A stretch of DNA of 51,471 nt from Spirochaetaceae bacterium. GTDB lineage: Bacteria > Spirochaetota > Spirochaetia > DSM-2461. A program made the position numbers and the translations under genes. Location of the stretch: contig JARGFR010000005.1 in assembly GCA_029210985.1 (NCBI GenBank), positions 1-51,471 of the forward strand, written 5' to 3'. Below, piece after piece: positions 1 through 8,358 of this stretch (the first letter of the stretch is position 1; every line of letters begins with the position of its first letter). The notes under the pieces are model-generated. The model saw only the letters and a list, made by a program, of their open reading frames with translations, ran no database searches and was not told where the DNA came from.

Positions 1-87
1 GAGCAGGTCACATTCCTCACACGAAGTTGCGAGAAAGAGCCAGGCTACTGCCATGGCAAATAAGACATTGACAGGGAATCTCATCAT
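1..87 (-). CDS. Partial lipoprotein, N-terminus only (cut by left edge)
   Basis: Reading leftward from the ATG at 87, 29 codons stay open to the edge of the window. They encode a textbook lipoprotein signal peptide: Met-Met-Arg, a hydrophobic core (VNVLFAMAVAWLFLA) and a lipobox ending in Cys23 (LATSC), followed by Glu-Glu. A second ATG lies one codon in, and a GTG just upstream could also start. The gene has the same orientation as the Ig-like lipoprotein upstream and lies 85 bases after its stop, so the two are probably co-transcribed. The mature protein is outside the window and its function cannot be judged. The call rests on the signal peptide alone. Confidence 0.6.
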   Translation of the reverse strand, partial: MMRFPVNVLFAMAVAWLFLATSCEECDLL

Positions 88-95
88 CACCAGCC

Positions 96-129
96 CACCC
101 TCGTCCCTTTCAAGGGACGTCTTGGGGTG
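96..129. repeat. Intergenic inverted repeat
   Basis: CGTCCCTT (102-109) pairs with AAGGGACG (112-119). Outside it, CACCC (96-100) can pair with GGGTG (125-129). It lies between the stop of the Ig-like lipoprotein (173) and the start of the next lipoprotein (87). Neither strand has a T-tract after it, so it is not a clear terminator. It could be an mRNA-stability or partial attenuation hairpin. Confidence 0.4.
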
Positions 130-172
130 AATCAGGACAGGTGTTAGCGGGCTATATCGGCTCCGGACTGTA

Positions 173-1780
173 CTATTTGGCGGTGGTGGAGAATCGGAAG
201 GTCGGGCTGGTCACCGTGCCGCTCTTGCTCGAAACCGTGTAACTCCAATAATAATTAGTCTGGGTAGACAGCGGGATTGGTGTTGTTTTGCCGGAGCTGC
301 TGTCTGATAATCCGGAAGCTTTACTGATTATCGGCGGCCGTGGGGTGCCGTTGTCCCAGTACAGTGAATAACCGTAGGTCACAGTGCCATTTGTCGACGG
401 CCAATCAAGAACGACGCTCGTAGATACACCCGTTTGTGTATTATAAGGAATAACTTGGGCTGTATTCACAATCACGTCCCGGGAATTGTACAAGGAAATA
501 TTACCGGCATCGTCATACTGGGCGACAGAAAGAGTATGCAAACCGTCATTCAGTGCTCTGCTTGTGTAAGATGTCGCCGTAGTTGTATAAAAGCTACCTG
601 AGTCCAGTCTTCGGCGGAATGTGCCGACGGCGTCCGACGAACCCGAACTCGTCCAGGTCCATGTCGGTGTACTGTCCGTTGGGAGAGAAGAGCTGGAAAC
701 ACTAGGAGGTGAGGGAGCGAGGGTATCCCAGTCCAATTGGAAACTGTCCGAACCGGTGTTCCCGGCCTTGTCATTGACACTCATGGTGATGGTGTAAACC
801 GTATCCGTGGATGCCGGACCTGAGAATGTCGAAGCGGCCATACTCGGTGATCCGATCGCCACAGAACCGGAGCTGGCGCTCCACTGAATGGTGTCTCCGT
901 CGAGACCCGATCCGTTGTCTGCTGCGGTACCTGTCCGTGAAAAGGAGGAGTTGACCGGACCGAAGTTGCCGCCCGCATTCACTGAGGGGTCGATGGTGTC
1001 CAAGAAGGTCTTGCCGACTTCAATGGGCGAGTAGTTTGTGGCATCACGGAACATCATGTAGATGTACTGCCACCCCTGGGAATTTCCGGTCAGATCGAAC
1101 ACATAGCCGTTGGAGGGTACACCGGTCAGTCCGGAAATATCGACAATGAGACCCTGATCCAGCCACGTCAAATTGTCTTTCTGGGTAGACGTGCTGGCGG
1201 TTGGCATCTGATCGCTGACATGGAAAGAGGTAATAGCGCTTTTGGTAATCTGCAGCGGCAAGTTCAAGGATGTAGTGAAGCCCGGATTCGTCCCGGTGCT
1301 CGACACGTCATCTCGAATTACAAATGTTCCTTTGGGATAGGTTCCGGTGGAGAATGACCATGCGTACTCGTCCCTGAGAGGAGAGATGTCCTCGGCTACG
1401 AGATTGGTGGTCAATGTGATGGTGTATTGCCTCTCATCTTCCAGGTAGGGATCGGGTTTGATGGTGAGAGTACCCGTGGCATTGTCGAACTCAAGATCTT
1501 CCACCGTTAGAGGGAATGTGTTGCCCTGGGAATCGACAACGGTCAGAGCTTTGATGACAGCGTCGGGATCGACATCGCGATCAAAGGTGACGTTGATGTC
1601 CTGACCGGGATTGACGAACACCGAGTTCTGCCTTGGGCTGACGTCTTCCACTTCCAAATACCGATCATTAGCCAGCTTCACTTCATCATCGAGCTGAGCC
1701 GCCAGGACACTTAAATCCTCACAGCCAGCCAACAACAACACCGAAACAACAGCCGTCAGTACGAAAACACTTTTCTTCAT
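173..1780 (-). CDS. Ig-like domain lipoprotein (SbsA-type Ig fold)
   Basis: The 535-residue protein begins with a lipoprotein signal peptide whose lipobox (LLAGC) puts the lipidated cysteine at residue 20. Residues about 45-145 look like a bacterial SbsA-type Ig-like domain: the VSP...NPGQDINVTFDRDVDP opening, a TLTIKPDPYL strand and a YAWSFSTG end. The rest is rich in Ser, Thr, Gly and Asp and looks like several further Ig or fibronectin-like modules (for example AADNGSGLDG and DKAGNTGSDSF). No catalytic motif is visible. The start codon overlaps the stop of the upstream gene by one base (TAATG), implying translational coupling. It is probably an envelope-attached surface or scaffold protein; a precise role is unknown. 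Confidence 0.8.
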   Translation of the reverse strand: MKKSVFVLTAVVSVLLLAGCEDLSVLAAQLDDEVKLANDRYLEVEDVSPRQNSVFVNPGQDINVTFDRDVDPDAVIKALTVVDSQGNTFPLTVEDLEFDNATGTLTIKPDPYLEDERQYTITLTTNLVAEDISPLRDEYAWSFSTGTYPKGTFVIRDDVSSTGTNPGFTTSLNLPLQITKSAITSFHVSDQMPTASTSTQKDNLTWLDQGLIVDISGLTGVPSNGYVFDLTGNSQGWQYIYMMFRDATNYSPIEVGKTFLDTIDPSVNAGGNFGPVNSSFSRTGTAADNGSGLDGDTIQWSASSGSVAIGSPSMAASTFSGPASTDTVYTITMSVNDKAGNTGSDSFQLDWDTLAPSPPSVSSSSLPTDSTPTWTWTSSGSSDAVGTFRRRLDSGSFYTTTATSYTSRALNDGLHTLSVAQYDDAGNISLYNSRDVIVNTAQVIPYNTQTGVSTSVVLDWPSTNGTVTYGYSLYWDNGTPRPPIISKASGLSDSSSGKTTPIPLSTQTNYYWSYTVSSKSGTVTSPTFRFSTTAK

Positions 1781-3837
1781 TATTCATCCCATCCATACAC
1801 ATCTTTGCTCACAGCCGAAGAAGCCCTGAGCACCGGAGAATCGGTGGCCGTACCCAGGTAGGAATAGTGATCGGCCATCTGGGGATTCACTGAGGCCAGT
1901 CTGACCATACTCTGGTCGGCTTCACCGTAGTCTTCCAGTTCAAAACTGGCTTTGGCCAGTCCCAGCAGCGCTCTGGGATTACCGTCGTCCTGTTCCAGTG
2001 CCTGACGATAATGTTCAGCCGCCGTATCGAAATCACCACGAAGATAGGCGACGTTACCGAGATTTACTTCACCGGCGGGATAAGGGCGGCCGCTGACGGC
2101 TCGGCGGAACCAGGGTTCCGCTTCGTCCAGAAGTCCGTATTTGGCGTAGGTGACGCCGATGCGGTTGTAGGCCGCCGGCGATCCGCCGCTCTGATTGATT
2201 CTGGCCTGGAGATCCCGGACGATTGGTGTCACATCCTGGTAGACCAAACGATCCACCGCCGCTCCGTAGGCCGTCATCACTTCATCCGGATCCGGAAGGA
2301 ACACCAGTTCCCCGGTTGGATTCTCCACCGGCTTGTATGTGTTCCAGGCATCGTGGGTGGGATAGAACCCCTCGGTTCCGGCCGCACTGGTTTCCCGCCA
2401 TTCCCGGGCACCGACCCGCCAGGCTTCCAGGAATCCCTGCTCCACCAGGGTCACTTCCACCGGAACCCAGGCATTGCCGTCACGATTAATCAAATTGCTG
2501 GTGTCGGCAAAAACCCGTTCGGCCCTTTCCATGGGGATTCCCAGATCGAAGGCGGTATAGATATGCCCCGGCGCCGTGATGAAAGCGGTGCTGATGCCCG
2601 CCGCTTCAAGCATAGCGTTGTAGAGCACAGACAAATCGTCGCAGTCACCGGCCTTATAGGCCAGTGTTTCGGCAGGGAACTGGATATAGTCCACCGCTTC
2701 GAGCTGCTCGGAGAGATTGGCATAGGCCGACGCCGGATCGACGACGTAGCCCGTGCCGTGGATGGTCAGGGCTTCGAACAGCCCCATGCCGATACGGAAA
2801 TTCAAATCGAAGACGTCCCGGTCGTCACCGCGGATGTTGGCGGCGATGTTCTTGGAATAACTTTTCACCACCGGGTTGTTGGCCGTCACAAACGCGGCGG
2901 CTTTTCGGTCGTCGTTCCAGGTCATAGCGTTTCGGTTGAGCAATTCGACGCTCACCGGCTCGACGTAAGAAAAATCCTGTCCCAGCCATTGGTAATCCAC
3001 ATGGATCTCCCCGGCCACCACCAGACCCTCGGTGACTTCGAAGACATCGTTTGAGAACAGCGCATAGAGCGAGACTTCAATCTCATCACCGCTGGAAAAG
3101 CTGTCGATCTGCTGCCCGGAGGGTTTGGGCCGGTCCATATATTGAGGAACGTAGTAGCTGACCCGGACATTTTTCAGAGCATCGCGCTCACCGTTCCGAA
3201 GGGTGACCGACCCAAGGGGATTGGTATCGTAATAGGTATAATAAAGAGGATAGATCGGCGCCAGCTGAGGCGTCATCTTGATGTCGGCGCCGGTTTTGGA
3301 TGTCCCGAGGTTGTAGACGAGGTTCACCGATACACTCATACCCTTGTAGAAGGTTCCACCGTTTCCAAAGGCCATCCGGTAGCCGCCTCCCAAACCGAGA
3401 TTGAAGGCCGGGCTGAGCTGGAAATCGACATCCACTGCCGGTTCCACGAACGGAACCAAGTAGGAGTCACCGTCCCAAAGGAGTACTTCGGCGCCGCCGT
3501 AAACCGAGCCTTTGAGAACAAGACGGCTGACGGGAACATACCGCGCTCCGGCGCCGACACCCAACGAGACACTCTGGAGATTCTTTCCGGCGTTGTATAA
3601 GGGCAGAACACCCGCGTCGAGTACGCCTTCGGCATAGAGCCATTGGGCAAAGGGCATGCCGATTTCGCCCTGAACGGAGGCACCCCCGCCGACATTGAAC
3701 AGTCGTGTACCGTCGTCTGCCGTCGTATCGATCGGAACGAGGATTCTCGGTTGGACGCGAAGGGACGTGTTCACCTGTCCGGTGGCCGTGTGGGCGACCA
3801 ATCCTAAAACGATCAGCAGTTGAAATATTTTTTTCAT
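1780..3837 (-). CDS. Outer-membrane-like / transglutaminase-like / TPR protein
   Basis: The 685-residue protein has a signal peptide (MKKIFQLLIVLGLVAHTATGQ). Residues about 25-175 are alternating beta strands with glycine and aromatic girdle residues, ending in NLVYNL, like a small outer-membrane barrel. A region at about 190-350 is unassigned. Residues about 385-430 carry a transglutaminase-like core: Cys399 in GDCDDLS and His425 in PGHIYTAFD, spaced as in transglutaminase-core proteins. Residues about 555-660 hold TPR repeats (YAKYGLLDEAEPWFRRAV, YLRGDFDTAAEHYRQAL). An SD-like GGAG lies 10 bases before the ATG. It heads a minus-strand operon with the lipoproteins. A role in envelope assembly or peptide cross-link processing is inference. 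Confidence 0.75.
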   Translation of the reverse strand: MKKIFQLLIVLGLVAHTATGQVNTSLRVQPRILVPIDTTADDGTRLFNVGGGASVQGEIGMPFAQWLYAEGVLDAGVLPLYNAGKNLQSVSLGVGAGARYVPVSRLVLKGSVYGGAEVLLWDGDSYLVPFVEPAVDVDFQLSPAFNLGLGGGYRMAFGNGGTFYKGMSVSVNLVYNLGTSKTGADIKMTPQLAPIYPLYYTYYDTNPLGSVTLRNGERDALKNVRVSYYVPQYMDRPKPSGQQIDSFSSGDEIEVSLYALFSNDVFEVTEGLVVAGEIHVDYQWLGQDFSYVEPVSVELLNRNAMTWNDDRKAAAFVTANNPVVKSYSKNIAANIRGDDRDVFDLNFRIGMGLFEALTIHGTGYVVDPASAYANLSEQLEAVDYIQFPAETLAYKAGDCDDLSVLYNAMLEAAGISTAFITAPGHIYTAFDLGIPMERAERVFADTSNLINRDGNAWVPVEVTLVEQGFLEAWRVGAREWRETSAAGTEGFYPTHDAWNTYKPVENPTGELVFLPDPDEVMTAYGAAVDRLVYQDVTPIVRDLQARINQSGGSPAAYNRIGVTYAKYGLLDEAEPWFRRAVSGRPYPAGEVNLGNVAYLRGDFDTAAEHYRQALEQDDGNPRALLGLAKASFELEDYGEADQSMVRLASVNPQMADHYSYLGTATDSPVLRASSAVSKDVYGWDE

Positions 3838-3966
3838 ATCGATGGCTCCAACCCAGCGCTATTACCGAAACAAGACTTAGTAGTTCAACAACGCACGATT
3901 CAGTATGCGCAAAGATTAAGGTTCAGTATCAATATAATACATAGAGCGAAGGTTTTCTGGAAATAA

Positions 3967-4194
3967 TCAGCGATTTGAGCCGTTCGGCGGCATGTCGGAC
4001 AGAACACCGGTGCTATCGCCTGTCAACACGTCTCCCTGGTCTTCCTCGACTGTTTTCAGCCGCATTACCAATCGGTTCAGGACCGAGTATAAATCGTCAA
4101 TCTTTCGCCCTTGCTCGGATATAATCAGATTCATCTGATTCACCTGATCTTCCAGATAACTGAGCCGCCAATCCAAGGACTCATCAGACGGCAT
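3967..4194 (-). CDS. slyX: SlyX-like small coiled-coil protein
   Basis: About 75 residues, almost entirely one heptad-patterned helix (RLSYLEDQVNQMNLIISEQ and onward), then an acidic, Gly/Ser/Pro-rich tail. Length, early RLxxLE motif, coiled coil and disordered C-terminus match the SlyX family, whose function is not established. I prefer the ATG at 4194, which has AAGAGGTG six bases upstream. A GTG at 4203 would add three residues. The start lies inside the last codons of the upstream small gene, so the pair is translationally coupled. Confidence 0.6.
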   Translation of the reverse strand: MPSDESLDWRLSYLEDQVNQMNLIISEQGRKIDDLYSVLNRLVMRLKTVEEDQGDVLTGDSTGVLSDMPPNGSNR

Positions 4195-4471
4195 GTCTGT
4201 CACCTCTTCTCGCTATACCAAGGTGCATTTCGGTCGGATCTTTATCTTTATGCTCGATAATTATCGCATGATTATCGCGCCGGCAGACGCTTCGGCAGTG
4301 CTTGCCGTCAATACTGCGGATGGGACACCGATCATCCACCAGATCTATGGTCAGCATCGTTCCCGGAAGTATTGTTCTGCACGGGACAGACAGTGACAGC
4401 AGCTCACCCGTATCCAGCCGTGCCAAAAGAATCTGATCCGTTAATGCTTTCAACACCACCGCACGCTTCAT
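4184..4471 (-). CDS. Small protein of unknown function
   Basis: I do not recognise this 95-residue protein. It begins MKRAVVLKALTDQILLARLD, followed by a beta-rich stretch (GELLSLSVPCRTILPGTMLTIDLVDD) resembling a small OB- or SH3-like barrel, then a basic, Cys/His-containing tail. The frame stays open upstream to a GTG at 4531, which would add 20 residues. The ATG at 4471 is chosen because the extension (Cys-rich, aromatic) looks non-coding. A GGAG lies 14 bases upstream, so SD support is weak. It overlaps the SlyX-like gene by 11 bases, which supports a real two-gene unit. Confidence 0.5.
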   Translation of the reverse strand: MKRAVVLKALTDQILLARLDTGELLSLSVPCRTILPGTMLTIDLVDDRCPIRSIDGKHCRSVCRRDNHAIIIEHKDKDPTEMHLGIARRGDRHAV

Positions 4472-4549
4472 TACACAGGATAATACTCCATAATTTCTTG
4501 CTATACAACGAAACATGTGTTCACAGCTCACTCATCCCTAACTCAACAT

Positions 4550-4727
4550 GGAGGAATTGTCATCTTATCTACAGAAACACCCCATGATGGGTTCACGGAT
4601 TCTCCATATTCAAGAATTACATTTCGAATCAGTCAACGCGGGTATCAGCAGCCCTCCGCGACTTTTTCATAGATTCCTCCTTTTCAGTGGTAAACCGGGT
4701 CGTACGTTGTGCGGCCCGGTTTTTTTG
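4550..4727 (+). ncRNA. Candidate structured leader RNA or small RNA
   Basis: This stretch upstream of the diguanylate cyclase has no convincing ORF but nested complementary segments. GGAGGAAT (4550-4557) pairs with ATTCCTCC (4673-4680) and encloses a small ACCC/GGGT hairpin near 4580-4592. It also encloses GATTC (4598-4602) with GAATC (4626-4630), itself containing ATTC-AA-GAAT, and CGCGG (4637-4641) with CCGCG (4656-4660). An intrinsic terminator follows at 4692-4727 and the coding start is at 4771. The layout fits a riboswitch-like attenuator or a free small RNA. It matches no class I can name, so the call is inference from pairing alone. Confidence 0.4.
4692..4727 (+). terminator. Intrinsic terminator in leader of diguanylate cyclase gene
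   Basis: AAACCGGG-TCG (4692-4702) pairs with CGG-CCCGGTTT (4712-4722) over 11 positions with one wobble, with a 9-base loop, followed by a T-run to 4727. The T-run sits on the plus-strand side, so it stops plus-strand transcription. No plus-strand gene lies upstream, so it must end a leader transcript or a small RNA. Its end is about 43 bases before the ATG at 4771. Confidence 0.75.
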
Positions 4728-4770
4728 TTCATTATTTGGCATCATCCGGTGTATGATAGTTTGGATTCCT

Positions 4771-6906
4771 ATGATCAACGCCAAGACCGATCCATCTTAC
4801 ACCAATTTCCGCTCTATCCCGGATGATATACCCGAACCGGTTGTCAAAGCCGGTCTGGCTCTGATACCCCATCTTCAGAATAAAGAGGATAGGAGCAAGC
4901 TTGCCGATGTACGGTACAGGATCAGTATCGCAAAGATCGCACTCGGCCGATACGAATCGGCATTCCGATTTCTGTCTGAAGCGCGTCAGATTCACGATGA
5001 ATTGGAAGACCACCCGGGCTCCTTGAGAGATCAGCTGGCTTTGGGACTCATTTACGACCTGTCCGAACAGCCCGAAGCGGCGTTCGAAACATATCTTGCC
5101 GTTCATGACAAAGCCCGGGGAAAACACTGTCGGGAAATAGAGATTTTCGCCGCCTGCAGTCTGGCTCGAATCTGCCGGCAGCAGGGACGATATGACGAAG
5201 GCCGGTGGTTTGTCGATGCCGCCCTTAAAAAGATCGAAGATTCGGATCGACAGAAATTCCGGGGCAGCGTGATGCATGAACTCGGCTGCATCGATATGCA
5301 GGAGGGGCGTCTGGAAGAGGCGACTCTTCATCTGGAAGAAGCCGCACGATTAATGAAGGATCCCTCATCGGATGCGTTCACCCATGAAGTTCTGATTTCT
5401 CTGGGAAGCCTGTACATTCAGAGCGAACGATATGAGGATGCGTTAAAAGCACTGAATTCCGCATTGCATCGCTGCCGCAGCCACGGGATACCCAATGGTG
5501 AAGTGCATGCACTGTTTTACCTCGGCGATCTCCGGGAAAAATCCGGGGATGCCGTCACGGCCGCGGGTTATTGGAAACAATGTCGCGATCTGGCCGGCAC
5601 ACTCATGCTGCGCCGGTTGAGAATACAGAGCGGCGAGCGTCTTATCAGTTACTATCGGAGCGAAGGTGATTTCGAATCGGCCCTGAACCTCCTGGAAGAG
5701 ATACGCCGGGAAGAACAAATGATTAAAGATGAACGCTTACAGCACACGATAAGCTCCTACGATCAGAGCACGCGAATAGACGATCTGGAAAAGGAGATGC
5801 AGGCCTGGAGACGCCGCTCCAGCGAACTGGAACGCATTCGCAGCGAACGGGAAAATGCCATCCGCGAACTGGAAGCGATCAAGGAAATCGGACAACAGAT
5901 TACAGCAACCTTGGAGCCGGACGTCATCGTTCAGGTGATTCATGACAGGCTGTCCCAACTTGTCACCGTCGACTCCCTCGTCATCGCGTTCTACGACCGG
6001 GAATCCGATGAAATCGATGCCAAATATGTCATAGAAAGAGGGAAACGTCTGGAATCGATACGCATACCTTTGAAAAAAGGCCGGAGTCTTGCGGGCTGGG
6101 TGATTCTCAACGATGCCGATCTGATGATAAACAGCCGGGAAGAAGGTGCGGCATATACAGATGAGATTGTCCATATGGACGGCAGTCTAGGAATCAGCGA
6201 ATCGTTTCTCATCGTCAGACTGAAAATCGAAGGAAGCATTATCGGTGTTCTGACTGTTCAGGCGGAAACCCAGAATCGGTATCGGGAGCAGAATCTGAGG
6301 GTGCTTCAGGCCCTGGCCGGTTTCGTCGCCATATCCCTCTCCAATTCCAATGCTCACCAGAACCTGGTACTGGCCAACGAAAAGATCGCCCATATGGCCA
6401 CCCACGACACCCTCACCGGTTTACCGAATCGAATGCGGATTATGGATCGCCTCGGACAGGAACTGAATCGCGGCAAGAGGTACAACGCGTCTCTAGCGGT
6501 TCTGTTTATCGATCTGGACGGCTTCAAGGAAATCAACGATACATTCGGACATCGGGCCGGAGACAAAGTGCTCCAAGTGCTCTCGGACAGGCTGCAAGAC
6601 GCCATCAGGTCCACAGATGCCGTGGGCCGTCTTGCCGGGGATGAATTTCTTGTCATCCTCACAGACGACTGTACACCTGAAAACGGTTTGCTGCTGGCCG
6701 GCCAGATACGCGGGGAATTATCCCATCCTATTGATTTTGAGGGAAACAGAATGAAAGTCACCGCCAGTATAGGCCTGGCGATGTATCCCGAAAACGGTAC
6801 GAATCCCGGTGACCTGGTGAATGCCGCCGACCAGGCGATGTATGATGCCAAGGACAGCGGGAAGGATATGGTGCGTCTTCGATCAGGGGTTCATAACGAC
6901 AGGTAA
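4771..6906 (+). CDS. TPR-GAF-GGDEF diguanylate cyclase
   Basis: The 711-residue soluble protein would make c-di-GMP from two GTP. Residues about 20-345 are tandem TPR-like helical repeats (RYESAFRFLSEAR, RYDEGRWFVDAAL, RYEDALKALNSAL). A coiled coil follows at about 335-385. A GAF domain lies at about 390-540 and the GGDEF domain at about 545-705. The active site reads AGDEF (622-626), an accepted catalytic variant, and an inhibitory I-site RSTD (613-616) sits the canonical five residues before it, so product inhibition is expected. The start at 4771 is preferred because a reading from 4687 would pass through the terminator hairpin. Input signals probably enter through GAF and TPR. Confidence 0.9.
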   Translation: MINAKTDPSYTNFRSIPDDIPEPVVKAGLALIPHLQNKEDRSKLADVRYRISIAKIALGRYESAFRFLSEARQIHDELEDHPGSLRDQLALGLIYDLSEQPEAAFETYLAVHDKARGKHCREIEIFAACSLARICRQQGRYDEGRWFVDAALKKIEDSDRQKFRGSVMHELGCIDMQEGRLEEATLHLEEAARLMKDPSSDAFTHEVLISLGSLYIQSERYEDALKALNSALHRCRSHGIPNGEVHALFYLGDLREKSGDAVTAAGYWKQCRDLAGTLMLRRLRIQSGERLISYYRSEGDFESALNLLEEIRREEQMIKDERLQHTISSYDQSTRIDDLEKEMQAWRRRSSELERIRSERENAIRELEAIKEIGQQITATLEPDVIVQVIHDRLSQLVTVDSLVIAFYDRESDEIDAKYVIERGKRLESIRIPLKKGRSLAGWVILNDADLMINSREEGAAYTDEIVHMDGSLGISESFLIVRLKIEGSIIGVLTVQAETQNRYREQNLRVLQALAGFVAISLSNSNAHQNLVLANEKIAHMATHDTLTGLPNRMRIMDRLGQELNRGKRYNASLAVLFIDLDGFKEINDTFGHRAGDKVLQVLSDRLQDAIRSTDAVGRLAGDEFLVILTDDCTPENGLLLAGQIRGELSHPIDFEGNRMKVTASIGLAMYPENGTNPGDLVNAADQAMYDAKDSGKDMVRLRSGVHNDR

Positions 6907-6912
6907 AAAAAC

Positions 6913-6974
6913 CGGGAGGCCACCGGTACGGCACGGAATATATATTCCGCGGCCCCTCCGTACAGTGCCTCCCG
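6913..6974. repeat. Large nested inverted repeat, possible terminator
   Basis: CGGGAGGC-C-AC (6913-6923) pairs with GTGCCTCCCG (6965-6974) with one bulge. GTACGG (6926-6931) pairs with CCGTAC (6958-6963). The centre contains the perfect 16-base palindrome CGGAATATATATTCCG (6934-6949). It lies seven bases after the cyclase stop. The A-tract is on its left side, so as an intrinsic terminator it would act on minus-strand transcripts. On the plus strand it could be a 3' stability hairpin. Confidence 0.55.
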
Positions 6975-7107
6975 CTGAATTGAGTATAAGTAGCGGCGGG
7001 GAATGATGTGTACGGGCCTTTCCTCATTTTCGTACATGACAAATGTCATAAAATAGCCTTCCGAAGACGGTCAGAGGAATGAGAGGTGTGTTAAAATCAT
7101 ACGGCTC

Positions 7108-8358
7108 ATGAATATGAAATTTCGGGACAGCGAGAACGAACTCATCCGGATATTCCGATTCTTCTCCGGTGGAGTGGCCCTTGTATTCATGCTCCTCCAG
7201 GTGGCGCCCGGTCCGCTGGGACGCATCGATCCGGCCGGAAGACGCGCCATGTTTCTTTTCTCACTCACCTACGGAGTCATTTTTATCTACTTGATTGTCC
7301 CGGGACTCCAGGGACTGATGAAATCATTCTATCTGCCTCCGGTCCTGATCGCGGCCAGTGTGATTCCCATCGCCATCATTAATGCGAAATATCGGCAATT
7401 GATGTCCACCGGGGGTTCCATCAACACCCTCGACGACACCATGACGGTGACGATCCTGTTGATTTTCCCTCTGATTACCACCGCATGGAAATATCGTTTT
7501 TCCATCGTTTTCCTATTCTTCGTCGTCATGGGTTTTCTGGACCCCTTACTGATTATCCTGGTCAATGAGAGTTTCACTCCGGAGATTTACAATGCGTTCA
7601 ACGCCTCACTCGTGCGCATACTCGCTCTCGGTGCCGTGGGGTTTATGATTACAGAGCTCAGGGATCGGCAGAGATACGAGCGCCGGCAGCTGGAAGAAGC
7701 CAACAGGAAACTGGAGGACTACGCTAAAGCCAGCGAACGATTGGCCGCCAGTCGGGAACGGAATCGTATCGCCCGAGAACTTCACGACACACTGGCCCAT
7801 ACTTTGAGCGGCCTGGCCATTCAGCTGGAAGCGACCGAAACCGTCATCGACCCGAACAATGATCAGTTGAAAACCATGTTGGATAGAGCCCGCACGACGG
7901 TTCGAGACGGATTGGGTGAAACGAGGCGAGCCCTGAAAGCCATGCGATCCAGCCCGTTGGAAGACCTGGGGCTCACCTTGGCCCTCGGGCGGCTGGCCGA
8001 TGACGCTTCCGGACGGGACGATGTCGCGGTGACGACGGATCTTCCGGTGGAAATCCCCGATTGGGACGAAAGCTTGGAAGAAGGCGTCTATCGAATCGCG
8101 CAGGAGGCCCTGGAGAACATCGTTCGCCATGCCCACGCCTCGGAGTCCTTTATCAAACTCACAGGTGACATGACATTTCTGAAGCTCGAGATTCGGGATA
8201 ACGGACGAGGGTTCTACCCTCCCCATGTACCGGATGACGGACGTTACGGCATTCGCGGGATGAAAGAGCGGGCCGAGGCTTTGGGCGGTAAAATCACGAT
8301 TGAAAGCCAACCCGGCAAAGGAACCCACATCATGTTTTTATGGGGAGCTGAATCATGA
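7108..8358 (+). CDS. NarL-type membrane sensor histidine kinase
   Basis: The 416-residue protein has five or six membrane helices in residues about 12-180, then a coiled coil (RRQLEEANRKLEDYAKASER). A HisKA_3 dimerisation domain with phospho-acceptor His226 follows (RIARELHDTLAHTLSG), and an HATPase domain shows EEGVYRIAQEALENIVRHAHAS and DNGRGF. This is the class that pairs with NarL/LuxR response regulators, and such a regulator overlaps its stop by four bases. There is no periplasmic sensor loop of any size, so the stimulus is probably sensed in the membrane. The nature of the signal cannot be read from sequence. Confidence 0.9.
   Translation: MNMKFRDSENELIRIFRFFSGGVALVFMLLQVAPGPLGRIDPAGRRAMFLFSLTYGVIFIYLIVPGLQGLMKSFYLPPVLIAASVIPIAIINAKYRQLMSTGGSINTLDDTMTVTILLIFPLITTAWKYRFSIVFLFFVVMGFLDPLLIILVNESFTPEIYNAFNASLVRILALGAVGFMITELRDRQRYERRQLEEANRKLEDYAKASERLAASRERNRIARELHDTLAHTLSGLAIQLEATETVIDPNNDQLKTMLDRARTTVRDGLGETRRALKAMRSSPLEDLGLTLALGRLADDASGRDDVAVTTDLPVEIPDWDESLEEGVYRIAQEALENIVRHAHASESFIKLTGDMTFLKLEIRDNGRGFYPPHVPDDGRYGIRGMKERAEALGGKITIESQPGKGTHIMFLWGAES

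Noticed and set aside
2011-3054. Open plus-strand frame of 347 codons opposite the transglutaminase/TPR protein
   Set aside because: Fully antisense to a protein with signal peptide, catalytic core and TPR repeats.
4550-4690. GEMM-type c-di-GMP riboswitch before the GGDEF gene
   Set aside because: The conserved bases of GEMM-I are not present in the leader; only generic pairing is seen.
4548-4826. Small plus-strand frame in the cyclase leader
   Set aside because: It runs through the terminator hairpin into the cyclase gene out of frame and has no SD; the region is better read as structured RNA.
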